DNA from: Pseudopedobacter alpinus
Lineage (GTDB): Bacteria > Bacteroidota > Bacteroidia > Sphingobacteriales > Sphingobacteriaceae
Direction of reading: 5' to 3'
Length of the DNA: 64,000 nt
Assembly: GCF_042684645.1 (NCBI RefSeq)
Contig: NZ_JBHULV010000008.1
Location: 558,001-622,000 of the forward strand
In this document: positions 62,008 to 64,000 of the stretch, piece after piece
Numbering within the stretch: the first letter of the stretch is position 1
Layout of the letters: each line of letters opens with the position of its first letter
Notes under the pieces: generated by a model
The model's database searches: none
Told to the model about the DNA's origin: nothing
What the model saw: only the letters and a program-made list of their open reading frames with translations
Translations under genes and position numbers: made by a program

Positions 62008-62298
62008 ATGGACATTTTAAAAAGACCTGTATTAACAGAAAAAGCTAATTCACTAACTGAAAAATTGAACCGTTATACTTTTCAGTGTGATCACAGAGCT
62101 AACAAGTTGCAGATTACATCTGCCATTGAAGCCATGTATGGTGTAAATGTAGAGTCAGTAAATACAATGGTTGTAGTTGGTAAATTAAAAACCCGTTCAA
62201 CTAAGGCTGGCATGGTATCAGGTAGAGCTGCTAAAATTAAAAAAGCAGTTATTACTTTAAAAGAAGGTGAAATTATTGACTTTTATAGCAATATTTAA
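62008..62298 (+). CDS. rplW: 50S ribosomal protein L23
   Basis: A 96-residue L23 (DILKRPVLTEKANSLTEKLNRYTFQCDHRANKLQITSAIEAMYGV). It sits at the tunnel exit and docks trigger factor and SRP. One base after rplD. Confidence 0.96.
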   Translation: MDILKRPVLTEKANSLTEKLNRYTFQCDHRANKLQITSAIEAMYGVNVESVNTMVVVGKLKTRSTKAGMVSGRAAKIKKAVITLKEGEIIDFYSNI

Positions 62299-62305
62299 TT
62301 AAATT

Positions 62306-63130
62306 ATGGGCTTAAGAAAATTTAAACCAGTTACCCCTGGAACTCGTTTCAGAGTTGGTAATGATTTCACAGAAATCACTACTCGTACTCCTGAAAAGAC
62401 GCTTGTTGTAAAACAAAGCAAATCTGGTGGTCGTAATAATTCTGGTAAAATGACTATGCGTTATATCGGTGGGGGACACAAGCAATTGTACCGATTAATA
62501 GATTTTAAACGCGATAAAAAAGATATCCCTGCAACAGTAGCAACAATAGAATACGATCCAAATCGTACTGCCCGTATTGCGCTGTTACATTACGTAGATG
62601 GTGAAAAAAGATACATCATTGCTCCTGAAGGATTACAAGTAGGTACTACTGTAATTGCTGGAGATGCTGTAGCGCCTGATCTAGGTAACAACATTAAGTT
62701 GGCTAACATTCCATTAGGTTCTCTTGTGCATAACATAGAGTTAACTCCTGGTAAAGGTGGTCAGATTGCAAGAAGCGCTGGTTCTTATGCTCAATTAGCG
62801 GCAAGAGACGGTAGATATGCAACTGTTAAAATGCCTTCTGGTGAAACTCGTATGATTTTGGTTACATGTACTGCTACCATTGGTACAGTATCTAACTCAG
62901 AACATGCTAACGAGGTTTTAGGTAAAGCTGGTAGAAAACGCTGGTTAGGCCGTCGTCCAAGAGTAAGAGGTGTTGCCATGAACCCTGTCGATCACCCAAT
63001 GGGTGGTGGTGAAGGAAGATCATCAGGTGGTCACCCACGCTCAAGAAAAGGTTTATTATCTAAAGGATTTAAAACCCGTGACAAAAAGAAATACTCAAAT
63101 CGTTTCATCATAGATAGGAGGAAGAAATAA
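62306..63130 (+). CDS. rplB: 50S ribosomal protein L2
   Basis: A 274-residue L2 with SGGRNNSGKMTMRYIGGGHKQLYRLIDFKR near the start and MNPVDHPMGGGEGRSSGGHPRSRKG near the end; the latter carries the His important for peptidyl transfer. Overlaps rpsS by one base. Confidence 0.97.
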   Translation: MGLRKFKPVTPGTRFRVGNDFTEITTRTPEKTLVVKQSKSGGRNNSGKMTMRYIGGGHKQLYRLIDFKRDKKDIPATVATIEYDPNRTARIALLHYVDGEKRYIIAPEGLQVGTTVIAGDAVAPDLGNNIKLANIPLGSLVHNIELTPGKGGQIARSAGSYAQLAARDGRYATVKMPSGETRMILVTCTATIGTVSNSEHANEVLGKAGRKRWLGRRPRVRGVAMNPVDHPMGGGEGRSSGGHPRSRKGLLSKGFKTRDKKKYSNRFIIDRRKK

Positions 63131-63396
63131 TGGCTCGTTCGATTAAAAAAGGACCTTATATAGATCATAATGTAGAGAGAAAAGTTTCTACAATGAATGA
63201 CGCAGGTAAAAAGACCGTAATTAAAACATGGTCAAGAAGATCAATGATATCTCCGGATTTCGTAGGTCACACATTCGCAGTACACAACGGAAATAAATTT
63301 ATTCCCGTTTATGTAACTGAGAACATGGTTGGTCACAAATTGGGAGAGTTTGCTCCAACCAGAACATTTAGAGGTCACGCTGAAAAAAGAAAATAA
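63130..63396 (+). CDS. rpsS: 30S ribosomal protein S19
   Basis: An 88-residue S19 (MARSIKKGPYIDHNVERKV, TWSRRSMISPDFVGHTFAVHNG, GHKLGEFAPTRTFRGHAEKRK). It lies in the head of the small subunit. Confidence 0.97.
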   Translation: MARSIKKGPYIDHNVERKVSTMNDAGKKTVIKTWSRRSMISPDFVGHTFAVHNGNKFIPVYVTENMVGHKLGEFAPTRTFRGHAEKRK

Positions 63397-63402
63397 TAAG
63401 CA

Positions 63403-63765
63403 ATGGAAGCAGTAGCAAAATTAAATAATTGCCCAACTTCACCTCGTAAAATGAGACTGGTAGTAGACTTGATCAGAGGTGAACGTGTTGAAAAGGCACT
63501 TTACATATTAAAATATACCAATAAAGAAGCAGCAATAAGAGTTGAGAAACTATTATTATCAGCTATCAAAAATTGGGAATCTAAAAATGAGGGTCAACGC
63601 CCAGAAGAAGCTCAACTGTTTGTGAAAACAATTATGGTTGATGGCGGACGTCAATTAAAGCGTTTAAGACCAGCTCCTCAGGGTCGTGGATATAGAATAC
63701 GTAAGCGTTCTAACCATGTAACTTTGGTAGTAGATAGTAAGAACGTTGAACCTCAAACTAATTAA
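63403..63765 (+). CDS. rplV: 50S ribosomal protein L22
   Basis: A 120-residue L22 (NNCPTSPRKMRLVVDLIRGERVEKALYIL, RLRPAPQGRGYRIRKRSNHVTLVV). The C-terminal hairpin forms part of the exit tunnel. Confidence 0.96.
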   Translation: MEAVAKLNNCPTSPRKMRLVVDLIRGERVEKALYILKYTNKEAAIRVEKLLLSAIKNWESKNEGQRPEEAQLFVKTIMVDGGRQLKRLRPAPQGRGYRIRKRSNHVTLVVDSKNVEPQTN

Positions 63766-63771
63766 TAAGAA

Positions 63772-64000
63772 ATGGGACAAAAAGCAAATCCAATAGGTCT
63801 TAGATTAGGTATCGTACGTGGTTGGGATTCTAACTGGTACGGTGGTAATAAATATGCTGACAAATTAGTTGAGGACGAAAAAATTCGTAAATACTTATCT
63901 GCTCGTATAGCAAAAGGTGGTGTTTCTAAAGTTGTTATCGAAAGAACTTTAAAACGTATCACTGTAACTATACACACAGCTCGTCCAGGTATTGTAATCG
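63772..64000 (+). CDS. rpsC: 30S ribosomal protein S3 (partial, runs off the edge)
   Basis: The first 76 codons of S3: MGQKANPIGLRLGIVRGWDSNWYGGNKYADKLVEDEKIRKYLSARI and VIERTLKRITVTIHTARPGIVI, the start of the KH domain. Six bases after rplV. The gene continues beyond the window. Confidence 0.96.
   Translation, partial: MGQKANPIGLRLGIVRGWDSNWYGGNKYADKLVEDEKIRKYLSARIAKGGVSKVVIERTLKRITVTIHTARPGIVI

Overview
The window is an AT-rich chromosomal segment of a Bacteroidota bacterium, most likely a Sphingobacteriaceae member (Pedobacter-like). The basis is an outer-membrane receptor with a carboxypeptidase-regulatory domain, a type IX secretion sorting tail, lipoproteins with acidic residues after the lipobox, promoters of the TAnnTTTG -7 type, A-rich leaders without Shine-Dalgarno sites, and Bacteroidota-specific families (DUF2480, DUF2452, short-chain-type threonine dehydrogenase). 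This is recognition by eye; no database was searched.

Layout. 0-9.7 kb is a phosphate-acquisition locus: TonB-dependent receptor, two lipoproteins, then pstS-pstC-pstA-pstB-phoU. The receptor and the first lipoprotein are each preceded by an array of half-sites repeated every 11 bp, as in tandem Pho boxes. 9.7-24.2 kb holds envelope and housekeeping genes: two OmpA-family proteins, a CNNM/CBS membrane protein, a PpiD-like foldase, a RlmI-type methyltransferase, a receiver domain without its phospho-acceptor aspartate, an M28 peptidase, ComB and a KilA-N protein. 24.2-32.3 kb has gcvT, then a surface-polysaccharide cluster (two glycosyltransferases around rnhB, a flippase, a Wzz-like protein, a Wzy-like polymerase). 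32.3-42.5 kb has a protein with six FKPRFKA repeats, small genes, a YebC-family regulator, threonine dehydrogenase, a Kelch/T9SS protein, dnaK with a sigma-54-like upstream element, and a possible CHAD-like protein.

42.5-49.1 kb is a repeat island: two copies of a MITE-like element with TAA target duplications, three copies of a structured repeat of about 350 bp, three copies of a GC-rich hairpin repeat, and an intact-ended IS4-family element (20-bp inverted repeats, 10-bp target duplication) inserted into one structured repeat. Next to it are an RDD protein, a translationally coupled pair (NdpA/YejK-like nucleoid-associated protein plus RelA/SpoT-type nucleotide synthetase) and a frameshifted DoxX gene. 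The coupled pair is the best candidate here for an undescribed stress or defence module.

52.6-60.5 kb is nuoHIJKLMN without nuoA-G, and 60.8-64 kb is rplC-rplD-rplW-rplB-rpsS-rplV-rpsC without rpsJ in front. Both conserved clusters are interrupted at their left edge, and each interruption carries a similar short CCGCC-N4-GGCGG palindrome. This suggests repeat-mediated rearrangement. No tRNA, rRNA or CRISPR array was seen.
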